A stretch of 64,000 nucleotides of DNA from assembly GCF_009184865.1 (NCBI RefSeq), contig NZ_CP045096.1:3658001-3722000 (forward strand). Reading direction: 5' to 3'. Origin of the DNA: Streptomyces phaeolivaceus (GTDB taxonomy: Bacteria > Actinomycetota > Actinomycetes > Streptomycetales > Streptomycetaceae). Of the stretch, positions 51,488-61,574 are shown in pieces. The number at the start of each line of letters is the position of its first letter. Position 1 is the stretch's first letter. A model generated the notes under the pieces. That model saw only the letters and a list, made by a program, of their open reading frames with translations. It searched no databases and was not told the origin of the DNA. The position numbers and the translations under genes are program-made.

Positions 51488-51886
51488 TTACGACGTGCAG
51501 ACCTTCGTCAGTTCGCCCGCCGCGTCCGTGATGCCGCTGATGTCGGGCGTCGTGTCGCCGTTCTCCACGGCCGTACGGGTGTCGGTGACGGCCTTCTGGA
51601 GGGAGTCGACGGCCTTGTTGACGTCGGCGTTGTCCGTCTTGTCGCCGATCTCGTCGAGGTTCTTGTCGATGGAGGCGAGGGACTCCTCCAGCTGCGTCGG
51701 GTCGTCCGCGGCGGTCTGCACGGCCTGCTGGAGGTCGTTGACGCTCTGGGCGATGGCGTCGGCGGTCTGGACGCAGTCCAGGGCCTTGTTCACCGCGTCG
51801 CAGCCGGTGGTGAGCCCGGCCGTGAGGGCGACGGCAGCTACGGCTCCGGCGATGGCGGTCATACGACGTCGGCGGCTCGCGGCCAT
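51488..51886 (-). CDS. Small lipoprotein
   Basis: 132 residues: basic N-terminus, hydrophobic core AIAGAVAAVALTAGLTTGC with a lipobox, and a helical mature part rich in Asp, Ala and Gln with heptad-like spacing (SVNDLQQAVQTAADDPTQLEESLASIDKNLDEIG across ~34 residues) and one further Cys pair member. It probably lies outside the membrane as a helical bundle. AGGAGG sits eight bases before the ATG. Function unknown. Confidence 0.8.
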   Translation of the reverse strand: MAASRRRRMTAIAGAVAAVALTAGLTTGCDAVNKALDCVQTADAIAQSVNDLQQAVQTAADDPTQLEESLASIDKNLDEIGDKTDNADVNKAVDSLQKAVTDTRTAVENGDTTPDISGITDAAGELTKVCTS

Positions 51887-52067
51887 GGAACGGTCCTCCT
51901 GGTGGACTGGTTGCAGGCCTGACGGCCCCCTGCGTGGTGCATGAACGGCTACTGCGGTGGGCCGGGCGCACGGTGGTGTGCCGTGCGCCCGTATGGGCAA
52001 GGACGCGGGCGGGGCCGCCGTGGTTGCCACCGGCGGCCGTCGCTCTTGGTGCGCCCTTTACCCTTCT

Positions 52068-52805
52068 TTACCTTTCGAGGACCGTATCAAGTGCCTTGCG
52101 CTGAAGGGCGGCCAGCTCGTCGCAGCCGGAAACCGCCAGGTCCAGCAGCGAGTTGAGTTCCTCGCGGGCGAACGGCTCGGCCTCGGCGGTGCCCTGGACC
52201 TCGACGAAGCGGCCGTCGCCGGTGCAGACGACGTTCATGTCGGTGTCGGCCTTCACGTCCTCCTCGTAGCGGAGGTCGAGGAGGGGGACGCCGGCGACGA
52301 TGCCGACGGAGACCGCGGACACCGTTCCTGCCAGGGGCTGACGGCCGGCCTTGATCAGCTTCCGGCCCTGGGCCCAGGCGACGGCGTCGGCGAGAGCGAC
52401 GTACGCGCCGGTGATGGCCGCCGTACGGGTGCCGCCGTCGGCCTGGAGGACGTCGCAGTCGAGGACGATCGTGTTCTCGCCGAGCGCCTTGTAGTCGATG
52501 ACGGCGCGCAGGGAACGGCCGATGAGGCGGGAGATCTCGTGGGTACGGCCGCCGATCTTGCCGCGTACGGACTCGCGGTCGCCGCGGGTGTTGGTGGCGC
52601 GCGGGAGCATGGAGTACTCGGCGGTGACCCAGCCCTCGCCGCTGCCCTTGCGCCAGCGGGGGACGCCTTCGGTGACGGAGGCGGTGCAGAAGACCTTCGT
52701 GTCGCCGAAGGAGATGAGGACGGAGCCCTCGGCGTGCTTGCTCCACCCGCGTTCGATGGTGACCGGGCGGAGCTGTTCGGGCGTGCGGCCGTCGATTCGA
52801 GACAT
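52068..52805 (-). CDS. rph: Ribonuclease PH
   Basis: 245 residues: [69 protein letters not shown] split as the family signature, and a C-terminal helix. A phosphorolytic 3'-5' exoribonuclease trimming tRNA 3' ends. The ATG at 52805 is the conserved start; the ORF upstream of it runs through the neighbouring terminator and is rejected. Confidence 0.94.
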   Translation of the reverse strand: MSRIDGRTPEQLRPVTIERGWSKHAEGSVLISFGDTKVFCTASVTEGVPRWRKGSGEGWVTAEYSMLPRATNTRGDRESVRGKIGGRTHEISRLIGRSLRAVIDYKALGENTIVLDCDVLQADGGTRTAAITGAYVALADAVAWAQGRKLIKAGRQPLAGTVSAVSVGIVAGVPLLDLRYEEDVKADTDMNVVCTGDGRFVEVQGTAEAEPFAREELNSLLDLAVSGCDELAALQRKALDTVLER

Positions 52806-52818
52806 GGCGCTGAGCTTA

Positions 52819-52840
52819 GGGGGTGTCGCGCGACACCCCC
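52819..52840 (-). terminator. 22-bp perfect palindrome after nagF
   Basis: GGGGGTGTCGCGCGACACCCCC is a perfect palindrome 16 bp past the nagF stop and 14 bp before the rph start. Probably the nagF terminator. Confidence 0.75.
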
Positions 52841-52855
52841 TCATCGCGCTCAGGG

Positions 52856-53089
52856 CTACATCATGTCTTCGATCTCCGCGGCGATGGGGTCGGCGTCCGT
52901 GCCGATGACGACCTGGATCGCGGTGCCCATCTTGACGACGCCATGGGCACCGGCGGCCTTGAGCGCGGCGTCGTCCACGAGGGAGGCGTCACGGACCTCG
53001 GTGCGCAGGCGCGTGATGCAGCCCTCGACCTCTTCGATGTTGTCGAGGCCACCGAGCCCGGCGACGATCTTCTCAGCCTTACTGGCCAT
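52856..53089 (-). CDS. nagF: PTS GlcNAc EIIB component
   Basis: 77 residues with the EIIB phosphorylation site Cys in [16 protein letters not shown]. Free-standing single-domain EIIB proteins of this size in Streptomyces (NagF) accept phosphate from HPr/EIIA and pass it to GlcNAc during uptake through NagE2. ATG 53089 has GGGAG seven bases upstream. Divergent from nagE1 with a dre site between. Confidence 0.92.
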   Translation of the reverse strand: MASKAEKIVAGLGGLDNIEEVEGCITRLRTEVRDASLVDDAALKAAGAHGVVKMGTAIQVVIGTDADPIAAEIEDMM

Positions 53090-53188
53090 GCCCACTCTCC
53101 CCTTTGTTCCCTTTTACCTGTTTGCCGCAGTAACCCACAGTTGGCCCAGCTTCGCGAGCGTCCCTGCCGTCCGTACCGAAGGATGACT

Positions 53189-53204
53189 ACTGGTCTACAC
53201 CACC
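53189..53204. promoter_or_regulatory. DasR-responsive element (dre) between nagF and nagE1
   Basis: ACTGGTCTACACCACC matches the dre consensus ACTGGTCTAGACCACT at 14 of 16 positions. Placed between divergent PTS genes, it is the expected binding site of the GntR-type regulator DasR, released by GlcN-6-P. Confidence 0.88.
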
Positions 53205-53221
53205 GGACGAACGGTCACCAA

Positions 53222-54496
53222 ATGAACGCCGCCGGCAGCGCACTCCAGAGCACCCATCTGTTCCAGGGCATGCAGAAGATGGGCCGCAGCCTCCAACTGC
53301 CCATCGCCGTGCTGCCGGCCGCGGGCATCCTCAACCGCCTGGGCCAGCCGGACATGTTCGGCGACGAGGGGCTGGGATGGACGGACGTCGCCAAGGTGAT
53401 GGACGGCGCGGGCGGCGCGCTGCTCAACGGCGAGCTGGGCCTGCCGCTGCTGTTCTGCGTGGGCGTGGCGATCGGCATGGCCCGGAAGTCGGACGGCACG
53501 ACGGCGCTGGCGGCGGTCGCCGGGTTCCTCGTCTACTACAGCGTGCTGCACGAGTTCCCCAAGGACTGCGCGCCGGGCTCCAAGGCCGTCGACGTGGGCT
53601 GCCGGACACCGGAGGGGACGGTGGCGGCGTTCTCGTACCAGAACCCGGGGGTCTTCGGCGGGATCGTGATCGGGCTGCTCACCGCGTACCTCTGGCAGCG
53701 CTACCACCGTACGAAGCTGGTGGACTGGCTCGGGTTCTTCAACGGGCGGCGGCTGGTGCCGATCATCATGTCGTTCGTGGCGATCGCGTTCGCCGCGCTC
53801 TGTCTGTGGATCTGGCCGCCGATCGGTGACGCGCTGGAGAGCTTCAGCGACTGGCTGAACGGTCTGGGCGCGTGGGGCGCGGGGGTGTTCGGGATCGCGA
53901 ACCGGGCGCTGCTCGTCATCGGGCTGCACCAGTTCCTGAACGTGCCCATCTGGTTCCAGTTCGGCAGCTACACCAAGCCGGACGGGGAGGTCGTGCACGG
54001 CGACATCAACATGTTCCTCGCCGGGGACCCGAGCGCGGGGCAGTTCACCTCCGGGTTCTTCCCGATCATGATGTTCGCGCTGCCGGCCGCCGCGCTCGCC
54101 ATCACGCACTGCGCGAAGCCGAGCCGCCGCAAGGAGGTCGGCGGGCTGATGACGTCGGTCGCGCTGACGTCGTTCGTCACGGGCATCACCGAGCCCATCG
54201 AATACTCGTTCCTGTTCATCGCACCCGGGCTGTACGTCGTGCACGCGCTGCTGACCGGTGCGTCGATGGCGGTGACCTGGGGGCTCGGGGTGCACGACGG
54301 GTTCAGCTTCTCCGCCGGGCTCATCGACTACGTCATCAACTGGAACCTCGCGACCAAACCCTGGCTGATCGTCCCGATCGGGTTGTGCTTCGCGGTCGTG
54401 TACTACGTGATCTTCCGGTTCGCGATCACGAGGTTCGATCTGAAGACCCCGGGGCGGGAGCCGGAGGACGAGGTGGAGGACATGACGAAGCCGTAG
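53222..54496 (+). CDS. nagE1: PTS EIIC component, NagE1-type
   Basis: 424 residues of the glucose/GlcNAc EIIC family with ~10 membrane segments: MGRSLQLPIAVLPAAGILNRLGQ, GVAIGMARKSDGTTALAAVAGFL, GFFNGRRLVPIIMSF, HQFLNVPIWFQFG, and the family GITEPIEYSFLFIAPGLYVVH. It lacks fused EIIB or EIIA domains. About 60% identical by eye to the EIIC at 55288. In S. coelicolor the main GlcNAc permease is NagE2; the substrate of NagE1 is less clear. Start ATG 53222, 18 bp from the dre site. Confidence 0.9.
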   Translation: MNAAGSALQSTHLFQGMQKMGRSLQLPIAVLPAAGILNRLGQPDMFGDEGLGWTDVAKVMDGAGGALLNGELGLPLLFCVGVAIGMARKSDGTTALAAVAGFLVYYSVLHEFPKDCAPGSKAVDVGCRTPEGTVAAFSYQNPGVFGGIVIGLLTAYLWQRYHRTKLVDWLGFFNGRRLVPIIMSFVAIAFAALCLWIWPPIGDALESFSDWLNGLGAWGAGVFGIANRALLVIGLHQFLNVPIWFQFGSYTKPDGEVVHGDINMFLAGDPSAGQFTSGFFPIMMFALPAAALAITHCAKPSRRKEVGGLMTSVALTSFVTGITEPIEYSFLFIAPGLYVVHALLTGASMAVTWGLGVHDGFSFSAGLIDYVINWNLATKPWLIVPIGLCFAVVYYVIFRFAITRFDLKTPGREPEDEVEDMTKP

Positions 54497-54609
54497 TCCG
54501 GCGACGGAATTCGGTTGCTCCGGCCCATGGGAGGCGCGGTAGTCGTAGAGGCCGGGCCCGCACCCGAGGTGCGGGCCAATACCCTACGGCCAACCGGAAG
54601 TTGACACCC

Positions 54610-55176
54610 GTGAACACATCCCGCACCACACCCGACACCCATGACCTCCCCTCCGTCGAGGACCCGCCGCCCTCCTGCCGCGATCTCGTCGGCGTGCTCG
54701 CGCAGACCGATCGGCGGGACGCCTTCGCGGCGCTCGCGCTCGGCGCCACCCGCCTCGAAGAGGTGGCCGAGCGGACGGGGCTGCGCCCGGCCGCCGCCGC
54801 GGTCGCGCTGCGCGGGCTCGTCGACGGGCGGATCGCCGCGTACGACACCGAGGCCCGCGCCTATCGGCTCCTGGACGACACGTTCCGGCTGGCCGTCCGG
54901 GCCGAGGTGCGGATCTCCGGGCGTGGCGGCGGGGACGGCGCGGGGGCCTACTTCCGCAAGGGCCGACTGACCTCGATCCCCGGTGCCACGGAGGTGCGCG
55001 CCCGGGTGCTCGCCGTCGTCGCCGACTCCTTCGAGGCCGGGGTCACCTACTCCGAGGCCAAGGTCAACGCCCTCTGCGGCCAGTGGTTCGACGACTGGGT
55101 GACCCTGCGCCGGGCGCTCGTGGACGAGGAACTGCTGCGCCGGGACGAGTCGGGCACACGGTACGTACGAGTCTGA
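54610..55176 (+). CDS. DUF2087 protein
   Basis: 188 residues. The N-terminal half is an ArsR-like helical region (RRDAFAALALGATRLEEVAERTGLRPAAAAVALRGL). The C-terminal half is DUF2087: RKGRLTSIPGATEVRARVLAVVAD, FEAGVTYSEAKVNALCGQWFDDWVTLRRALVDEELL split over the domain, ending SGTRYVRV. A probable DNA-binding regulator. Start GTG 54610, not certain. It sits between two PTS genes but has no known sugar role. Confidence 0.82.
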   Translation: MNTSRTTPDTHDLPSVEDPPPSCRDLVGVLAQTDRRDAFAALALGATRLEEVAERTGLRPAAAAVALRGLVDGRIAAYDTEARAYRLLDDTFRLAVRAEVRISGRGGGDGAGAYFRKGRLTSIPGATEVRARVLAVVADSFEAGVTYSEAKVNALCGQWFDDWVTLRRALVDEELLRRDESGTRYVRV

Positions 55177-55236
55177 CGAGTCGTCCGAAATCCGGGTAGG
55201 AACCGAGGGTTCCTGATCCCTTCCCCATCTGCTACA

Positions 55237-55252
55237 ACAGGTCTACACCACT
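55237..55252. promoter_or_regulatory. dre site 1 upstream of nagE2
   Basis: ACAGGTCTACACCACT matches the DasR consensus ACTGGTCTAGACCACT at 14 of 16 positions and lies 36 bp before the nagE2 start. Confidence 0.88.
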
Positions 55253-55253
55253 G

Positions 55254-55269
55254 AGTGGTGTAGACCACC
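55254..55269. promoter_or_regulatory. dre site 2 upstream of nagE2
   Basis: AGTGGTGTAGACCACC, one base from site 1, matches the consensus at 13 of 16 positions. The two sites form a larger inverted arrangement, suggesting tight or cooperative DasR repression. Confidence 0.87.
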
Positions 55270-55287
55270 ACCCGATGGAGGAAGTCT

Positions 55288-56541
<1,254 letters not shown>

Positions 56542-56565
56542 GATCCGACCGCCGTACGGCATGAC

Positions 56566-56600
56566 GAAGGCCCCGGAACCGGGAAGGTTCCGGGGCCTTC
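56566..56600. terminator. Bidirectional terminator hairpin
   Basis: 15-bp perfect arms GAAGGCCCCGGAACC and GGTTCCGGGGCCTTC with a 5-base loop between convergent nagE2 and the MBL-fold gene. Confidence 0.9.
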
Positions 56601-56615
56601 GCGCACCCAGGAGGC

Positions 56616-57368
56616 TCAGATCTCGTACGACATCCTCGGCACCGCCAGCTCCACCGGGCCGTCGTACACCGCGCGGGCGTCGACGAGGTTGACCTGCGGG
56701 TCGGTCCACGGCGGGACGTGGGTGAGCACGAGGCGGCGGGCGCCGGCCCGGGTGGCCGTCTCACCGGCCTCGCGGCCGTTGAGGTGGAGGTCCGGGATGT
56801 TCTCCTTGCCGTGGGTGAAGGCGGCCTCGCACAGGAACAGGTCGGCGTCGCGGGCCAGTTCGTCCAGGGTGTCGGTGACGCCGGTGTCCCCGGAGTACGT
56901 CAGGACCCGGCCGTCGTGCTCGATCCGGATGCCGTACGCCTCGACGGGGTGGGCGACCCGTTCCGTGTGGACGGTGAAGGGGCCGATCTCGAACGTGCTC
57001 GGCTTGACCGTGTGGAAGTCGAAGACCTCGCTCATGGAGGAGGCGGACGGGGTGTCGGCGTAGGCCGTGGTGAGGCGCTGCTCGGTGCCCTCCGGTCCGT
57101 AGACCGGGATGGGGTCGCAGCGGCCCCCGTCATGGCGGTAGTACCGTGCGACAAAGTACGCGCACATGTCGATGCAGTGGTCGGCGTGCAGATGGCTGAG
57201 GAAGATCGCGTCGAGGTCGTAGAGACCGCAGTGGCGCTGCAGCTCGCCCAGGGCACCGTTGCCCATGTCGAGGAGCAGCCGGAAGCCGTCGGCCTCTACG
57301 AGGTAGCTCGAACAGGCCGATTCCGCGGACGGGAACGACCCCGAGCAGCCGACGACGGTGAGCTTCAT
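56616..57368 (-). CDS. MBL-fold metallo-hydrolase
   Basis: 250 residues: TVVGCSGSFPSAESACSSYLV, LLDMGNGALGEL, metal motif FLSHLHADHCID, YSGDTGVTDTLDELARDADLFLCEA and VLTHVPPW with the later His. This is the RNase Z/ElaC-like phosphodiesterase subgroup of lactamase-fold enzymes, without the exosite arm of true RNase Z. Substrate unknown; cyclic nucleotide phosphodiesterase is possible. ATG 57368. Confidence 0.86.
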   Translation of the reverse strand: MKLTVVGCSGSFPSAESACSSYLVEADGFRLLLDMGNGALGELQRHCGLYDLDAIFLSHLHADHCIDMCAYFVARYYRHDGGRCDPIPVYGPEGTEQRLTTAYADTPSASSMSEVFDFHTVKPSTFEIGPFTVHTERVAHPVEAYGIRIEHDGRVLTYSGDTGVTDTLDELARDADLFLCEAAFTHGKENIPDLHLNGREAGETATRAGARRLVLTHVPPWTDPQVNLVDARAVYDGPVELAVPRMSYEI

Positions 57369-57659
57369 GAGAGCTTTAACCTCCGCGACGGGTTGCGGAT
57401 TGCAGATTGCAGTTAGCGGGGTTGCGAAGGACGGACGTGGGTGCAACTGGCGTGGTGCGGTCCGTTGAGCGTAAGGCGCAAAAGGGTGGGTCGCTCCTCC
57501 GCCAGGGGTCGTTGTGGGCGAACTCACCTGTGGTGTCACCGGTTCGGCTGGTGGTAGGGCCGTTGAGGCGTGTTCGAGCCGGGGTGAGGTGGTATCGGAC
57601 GGCGCGTGGGCGTGTGACGGGGCGGGCGTGGCGTGGTGCGCGCCGGTACCGTCGGGGCC

Positions 57660-58136
57660 ATGGACACGTCCTGGTGGTTGGCGCTCGCGGCGGTGGTGTC
57701 GCTGGCGCTGCTCGCGACGCTCGTCGACGGTTGGGGGCGGTCGCGACGGCCGCCTCGGCGGGCGCGACGGCCGGGTGGGCGGGCGCGTCCGCCGGGGCGT
57801 CCCGAGCGGGCGCGGGGGCCTGTGCCGCGGCCCCGGCCCGCGGAGATCTGGTGGGCGAGTGTGCCGTTCGAGGACGGGCCCGGGGGCAAGGACCGGCCGT
57901 GTCTGGTGCTGGCCGTGCGGGGGGATCGCGCCCGGGTCGCCAAGATCACGAGCCGCTACCGCGACGAACGGGCGGGGGTGATTCCGCTGCCGCCGGGCAC
58001 GGTAGGTGATGTGCGGGGGCGTCCCAGCTTTCTGGAGACGGGCGAGCTGCGTGACGTCCCGGTCCACGACTTCCGCCGCAAGGCCGGCGTGGCCGACCCG
58101 ATCCTCTGGGACCAGGTCCGCCATCTGTCGGCCTGA
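57660..58136 (+). CDS. Membrane-anchored PemK/MazF-like protein
   Basis: 158 residues. The N-terminal helix WWLALAAVVSLALLATLVDGW and an Arg/Pro-rich linker precede a PemK/MazF-fold domain (AEIWWASVPFEDGPGGKDRPCLVLA, VAKITSRYRDERAGVIPLPPG). MazF toxins cut mRNA, but no antitoxin gene is adjacent on either strand, and a membrane anchor is unusual. TACCGT eight bases before ATG 57660 suggests a leaderless transcript. Confidence 0.8.
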   Translation: MDTSWWLALAAVVSLALLATLVDGWGRSRRPPRRARRPGGRARPPGRPERARGPVPRPRPAEIWWASVPFEDGPGGKDRPCLVLAVRGDRARVAKITSRYRDERAGVIPLPPGTVGDVRGRPSFLETGELRDVPVHDFRRKAGVADPILWDQVRHLSA

Positions 58137-58162
58137 GGGGGGTGCGTCGGCGGGTGCGGCTC

Positions 58163-58330
58163 CGGTGGGGCTTCTCGCGCAGTTCCCCGCGCCCCTGAAA
58201 AGCAGGGGCCGCGCCCCGTGCTTTTCAGGCCCATCGCCGGTCGCCTTTCAGGGCCGCGGGGGCCTGGGTCTTTTGGGGGCGCGGGGACCTGCGCGACCAG
58301 CCCCCACGCACCCGCAGCCGCCGACGAACC
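58163..58330. repeat. Compound interspersed repeat at a convergent junction
   Basis: Contains the inverted arm (CGCGCAGTTCCCCGCGCCCC), several short GC hairpins (CTTTTCAGG, CAGGGGC units), and the direct arm GGGGGCGCGGGGACCTGCGCG with CAGCCCCCACGCACCCGCAG. It is an expanded, partly rearranged version of the hairpin at 946-1022, again between convergent genes. Confidence 0.75.
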
Positions 58331-58355
58331 GCGTCCCCACCCCACTAGGCGCCCC

Positions 58356-59312
<957 letters not shown>

Positions 59313-59591
59313 TCAGGCCATGCCGCCGGCCACGGCCGGCAGGATCGTCACGTTGTCGCCGTCGGACAGCTTGGTGTTGATGCCCTCCAGGAAGCGGACG
59401 TCCTCGTCGTTCAGGTAGACGTTGACGAAGCGGCGCAGTTCACCGCCGTCCACGATGCGGGCGTGGATGCCGGCGTGACGGGTCTCCAGGTCGGTGAACA
59501 GGTCGGCGAGGGTGGCACCGGCCCCCTCCACCGCCTTCTGACCGTCGGTGTACTGGCGGAGGATGGTGGGGATGCGGACCTCGATGGCCAT
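59313..59591 (-). CDS. cysO: Sulfur carrier protein CysO (MoaD/ThiS family)
   Basis: 92 residues with a ubiquitin-like beta-grasp fold: RIPTILRQYTDGQK, NVYLNDEDVRF, LSDGDNVTILPAVAGG. The C-terminus ends GG-Met-Ala instead of the diglycine needed for activation, so two residues probably have to be removed. The JAMM protease encoded at 61063-61485 is the obvious candidate. The thiocarboxylated form donates sulfur to CysM. Confidence 0.9.
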   Translation of the reverse strand: MAIEVRIPTILRQYTDGQKAVEGAGATLADLFTDLETRHAGIHARIVDGGELRRFVNVYLNDEDVRFLEGINTKLSDGDNVTILPAVAGGMA

Positions 59592-59707
59592 GGTGTGCGG
59601 CTCCTGTCGGGAGTGGTCGGTTCGGTGGGCGCGCGGCAGCGCGGAAGTGCGGGGTCACACCGGGGGTGGCGCCGCGGCTCACGGCCGTACGGCGGCAGGG
59701 GTCGGCG

Positions 59708-59803
59708 TCAACAGATGGCGCTGGCAAGCCTGCACAGGTCGACGTGCAGCCGCGCCACGAGCAGGGCGCCCGGCGTCTTCTCGCTCACGTCGTCAAAAAC
59801 CAT
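59708..59803 (-). CDS. Cysteine-ending leader peptide upstream of cysO-cysM
   Basis: A 31-codon ORF ending VARLHVDLCRLASAIC-stop. The pattern (R)xHVDLCRxxSAIC matches short actinobacterial leader peptides found before sulfur and cysteine genes. Ribosome stalling at Cys codons when cysteine is scarce is thought to open the downstream message. The ATG lies six bases after TACGAT (59810-59815) without a ribosome site, so translation from a leaderless mRNA is likely. It ends 116 bp before the cysO start. Confidence 0.8.
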   Translation of the reverse strand: MVFDDVSEKTPGALLVARLHVDLCRLASAIC

Positions 59804-59902
59804 GGGCTCATCGTATCGATTCCCGGTCCGGGTCCCGGAATGTGATCCCACATGTCGGACGGTTTCGGGCCGGGGAGTGAGACCGCGCCCTTCGGCGGGG
59901 GG

Positions 59903-60973
59903 TCAGGCCGACTGCCGGACGACCAGTCGCGTGGGGGTGACCACGGAGGACAGGGGGTGTCCCGCCCCCTGCGCCCCGCCGCCCGCGGGGTCCTCCGTAC
60001 TGCTGAACAGCAGCCGGGCCATCAGCCGCCCCATGCCCTCGATGTCCTGGTGGACGGTGGTCAGCGGCGGGTCGGTGTGCCCGGCGATGGGCGCGAGGTC
60101 GTCGAAGCCCACGACGGCCACGTCCTCGGGCACCCGGCGCCCGCGTTCGCGCAGCACCTGGAGCGCGCCGGAGGCCATCAGGTCGGAGGCGACGAAGACG
60201 GCGTCCAGGTCGGGGCGGCGGTCGAGGAGCGCGGCCATGGCGTCGGCGCCGCCCTGCCGGGTGTAGTCGGAGTGTTCGACGAGGAGCGGCGAGGCGCCGG
60301 GGAGGACGTCCCGGTAGCCGTCCAGACGGTCCAGGGCCGAGGCCTCCTGACCGACCGGGCCGGTGATCGTCGCGACACGTTCCCGGCCCAGGGAGACCAG
60401 ATGGCGGACAGCAACGCGGGCGCCGCCCCGGTTGTCGGCGTCGACGTAGACCCGGTCGTGCGCGGGCTCGCCCTCGCGGACCAGGGGCCGGCCGCCGAAG
60501 ACGGCGGGCAGGCCGAGGCGGTCGATCATGCCGGGCAGCGGGTCGTCGGCGCGCAGCGAGAACAGGAGGGCGCCGTCGACATGGCCGCCGCCCAGGAAGT
60601 CGCCGACGCGCGGGTACTCCTCGGGCTCCTCCAGGAAGAGCAGGACGGGCTGCGCCCCGTGGGCGACGAGTTCCTTGCGGATGCCCCGGAGGTGGAGGTC
60701 GAAGAAGGGGTCGATGAAGAGCCGGTTCTGCGGCTGGCTCGCGACGACGGCGATGGCGTTGTTGCGGCGGGTGACCAGCTGGCGGGCGGCGGAGTTCGGT
60801 ACATAGCCCAGTTCGGCGATGACCTCCCGGACCCGTTCGACGACCGCCGCGCGGACCTTGTCCTCGCCGTTGATCACCCGTGACACGGTGGACTTGGACA
60901 CGCCCGAGCCACGTGCGACGTCGTCCAGGGTGGGGCGCCGACCGGGCAGTCGTCGCGTCTGTTGAGTCAACAC
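59903..60973 (-). CDS. LacI-family transcriptional regulator
   Basis: 356 residues: N-terminal HTH TLDDVARGSGVSKSTVSRVING with hinge helix YVPNSAARQLVTRR, then a periplasmic-binding-protein-like ligand domain (VDGALLFSLRADDPLPGMI, RVATITGPVGQEASALDRLDGY, VVGFDDLAPIAGHTDPPLTTVHQ). It represses sugar genes; the target is not adjacent. The start is GTG 60973 or TTG 60970: GGAG lies three bases before the first and six before the second. Confidence 0.87.
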   Translation of the reverse strand: MLTQQTRRLPGRRPTLDDVARGSGVSKSTVSRVINGEDKVRAAVVERVREVIAELGYVPNSAARQLVTRRNNAIAVVASQPQNRLFIDPFFDLHLRGIRKELVAHGAQPVLLFLEEPEEYPRVGDFLGGGHVDGALLFSLRADDPLPGMIDRLGLPAVFGGRPLVREGEPAHDRVYVDADNRGGARVAVRHLVSLGRERVATITGPVGQEASALDRLDGYRDVLPGASPLLVEHSDYTRQGGADAMAALLDRRPDLDAVFVASDLMASGALQVLRERGRRVPEDVAVVGFDDLAPIAGHTDPPLTTVHQDIEGMGRLMARLLFSSTEDPAGGGAQGAGHPLSSVVTPTRLVVRQSA

Positions 60974-61062
60974 CGTCTCCGTCGCGGGCAGTTGTGTGCG
61001 TGCGCGTGCGTACGGACACCGTAACCCTCGAAAACCTGCGAAGGCCGCCCGCCGCCGTCGGG

Positions 61063-61485
61063 TCAGTACGCGTCGACGATCCGCACCTCCTCCTCGGTCA
61101 CCTCGCCCTCGACGATCCGGAAAGAGCGGAACTGGAACTCGCCGAGGCCGTCGGTGTCGGCGGTGGAGACGAGGACGTAGTGCGCGCCGGGCTCGTTGGC
61201 GTACGAGATGTCGGTGCGGGAGGGGTGGGCCTCGGTGGCGGTGTGGGAGTGGTAGACGACCACCGGCTCCTCGTCGCGGTCGTCCATCTCGCGGTAGAGC
61301 TTGAGCAGATCTCCCGAGTCGAACTCGTAGAACGTGGGCGACATGGCCGCGTTCAGCATCGGGATGAAACGTTCCGGCCGGTCCGAACCCTCCGGCCCCG
61401 CGATGACGCCGCACGCCTCGTCGGGGTGGTCCTTGCGGGCGTGGGCCACGATCTGGTCGACGAGTGACTGGGTGATGGTCAGCAT
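61063..61485 (-). CDS. mec: JAMM/MPN+ metalloprotease, Mec-like
   Basis: 140 residues with the JAMM zinc motif: upstream Glu in DEACGVIAGPEG, then VVYHSHTATEAHPSRTD (H-S-H-x7-S-x2-D). Mec of M. tuberculosis releases cysteine from the CysO-Cys adduct made by CysM, and related JAMM proteases trim C-terminal residues of sulfur carriers. Here it could do both, since CysO ends GGMA. It is encoded in the same orientation as cysO-cysM, separated by the LacI gene. Confidence 0.9.
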   Translation of the reverse strand: MLTITQSLVDQIVAHARKDHPDEACGVIAGPEGSDRPERFIPMLNAAMSPTFYEFDSGDLLKLYREMDDRDEEPVVVYHSHTATEAHPSRTDISYANEPGAHYVLVSTADTDGLGEFQFRSFRIVEGEVTEEEVRIVDAY

Positions 61486-61506
61486 GCTCGCCAGGATAAG
61501 CAGAGG

Positions 61507-61541
61507 GGCCGCCCCGTACCGAGGCGTGGTACGGGACGGCC
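61507..61541 (-). terminator. Terminator hairpin
   Basis: 14-base arms GGCCGCCCCGTACC and GGTACGGGACGGCC (one mismatch) with a 7-base loop, downstream of the permease gene and 22 bp before the mec start. Confidence 0.75.
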
Positions 61542-61574
61542 CACATGTTGGGCAGACGCGCCTGTCGGCGGACC

